Shown here piece by piece: positions 63,556-64,000 of a stretch of 64,000 bases of DNA. Position 1 is the stretch's first letter. Each line of letters begins with the position of its first letter. A program made the translations under genes and the position numbers. The notes beneath the pieces were generated by a model, which was given only the letters and a program-made list of their open reading frames with translations, was not told the origin of the DNA and searched no databases. The DNA is taken from assembly GCA_012295275.1 (NCBI GenBank), contig CM022679.1, positions 10,006,669 through 10,070,668 of the forward strand, given 5' to 3'. This stretch comes from Chrysomallon squamiferum (taxonomy: Eukaryota > Mollusca > Gastropoda > Neomphalida > Peltospiridae).

Positions 63556-64000
63556 ACCTATCATTATATCACACATTCAGTTATACAATACTGAAGATAT
63601 CACATACTCTCTCTCTCACTATACCACACATTCAGTTATACAATACTGACAATATCACACACTCTCTCTCTCACTATACCACACATTCAGTTATACAATA
63701 CTGACAATATCACACACTCTCTCTCTCACTATACCACACATTCAGTTATACAATACTGACAATATCACACTCTCTCTCTCAGTGTACCACACATTCAGTT
63801 ATACAATACTGAAGATATCACACTCTCTCTCACTATACCACACATTCAGATATACAATACTGACAATATCACACACACTCTGTCTCACTATACCACACAT
63901 TCAGTTATACAATACTGACAATATCACACTCTCTCTCACTATACCACACATTCAGTTATACAATACTGACAATATCACACACTCTCTCACATTATACCAC
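63556..64000. repeat. 51-55 bp minisatellite, at least eight copies, running off the right edge
   Basis: The motif CACACATTCAGTTATACAAT recurs at 63570, 63625, 63680, 63735, 63788, 63839, 63894 and 63945, separated by CACTCTCTCTCTCAC-type stretches. The copies are nearly identical, implying recent or homogenised expansion. The array lies in a Caskin intron and continues beyond 64000. Confidence 0.9.

Overview
The window is AT-rich animal nuclear DNA with intron-containing genes whose introns all fit GT-AG. The most likely source is a mollusc (gastropod or bivalve). This rests on invertebrate-type protein sequences, TTAGGG-type interstitial repeats, and several decayed copies of a tRNA-headed SINE that I recognise from memory as common in mollusc genomes. 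The species cannot be fixed from the sequence alone.

Four protein-coding genes explain nearly all the coding signal. (1) Plus strand, 1-15566: FBF1, a distal-appendage (transition-fibre) protein of the centriole and ciliary base; 28 exons are seen and the 5' end lies off the left edge. (2) Minus strand, 35896-26565: a sphingosine kinase of SPHK2-like architecture, six coding exons, 662 residues, complete. (3) Plus strand, 36803-41334: ribosomal protein L18, seven coding exons, 188 residues, complete. (4) Minus strand, 62982-48661: the 3' two-thirds of a Caskin scaffold gene (two SAM domains, a long proline-rich region, and the conserved Caskin C-terminus); the ankyrin/SH3 exons lie off the right edge. 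FBF1 and the sphingosine kinase converge across an 11 kb gene-poor stretch. The kinase and RPL18 are head to head, 906 bp apart. RPL18 and Caskin converge across 7.3 kb. The genes do not form a functional pathway; the notable link is synteny. In human, SPHK2 and RPL18 are also head-to-head neighbours (19q13.33), and FBF1, SPHK1 and CASKIN2 share 17q25, so this looks like a remnant of an ancestral bilaterian gene block.

The non-coding part is dominated by AT-rich sequence, long homopolymers, microsatellites and several minisatellites. The most unusual minisatellite starts inside a Caskin exon and carries copies of that exon's splice donor into the intron. Mobile DNA includes a 942 bp hAT-type element with near-matching 8 bp target duplications in an RPL18 intron, a second hAT-like insertion between RPL18 and Caskin, a roughly 280 bp MITE, and several SINE fragments. 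Two reading-frame breaks (one FBF1 exon, one Caskin exon) are each explained by one base in a short G or C run and look like consensus errors rather than dead genes. No CRISPR array, rRNA, tRNA gene or prokaryotic feature was found.
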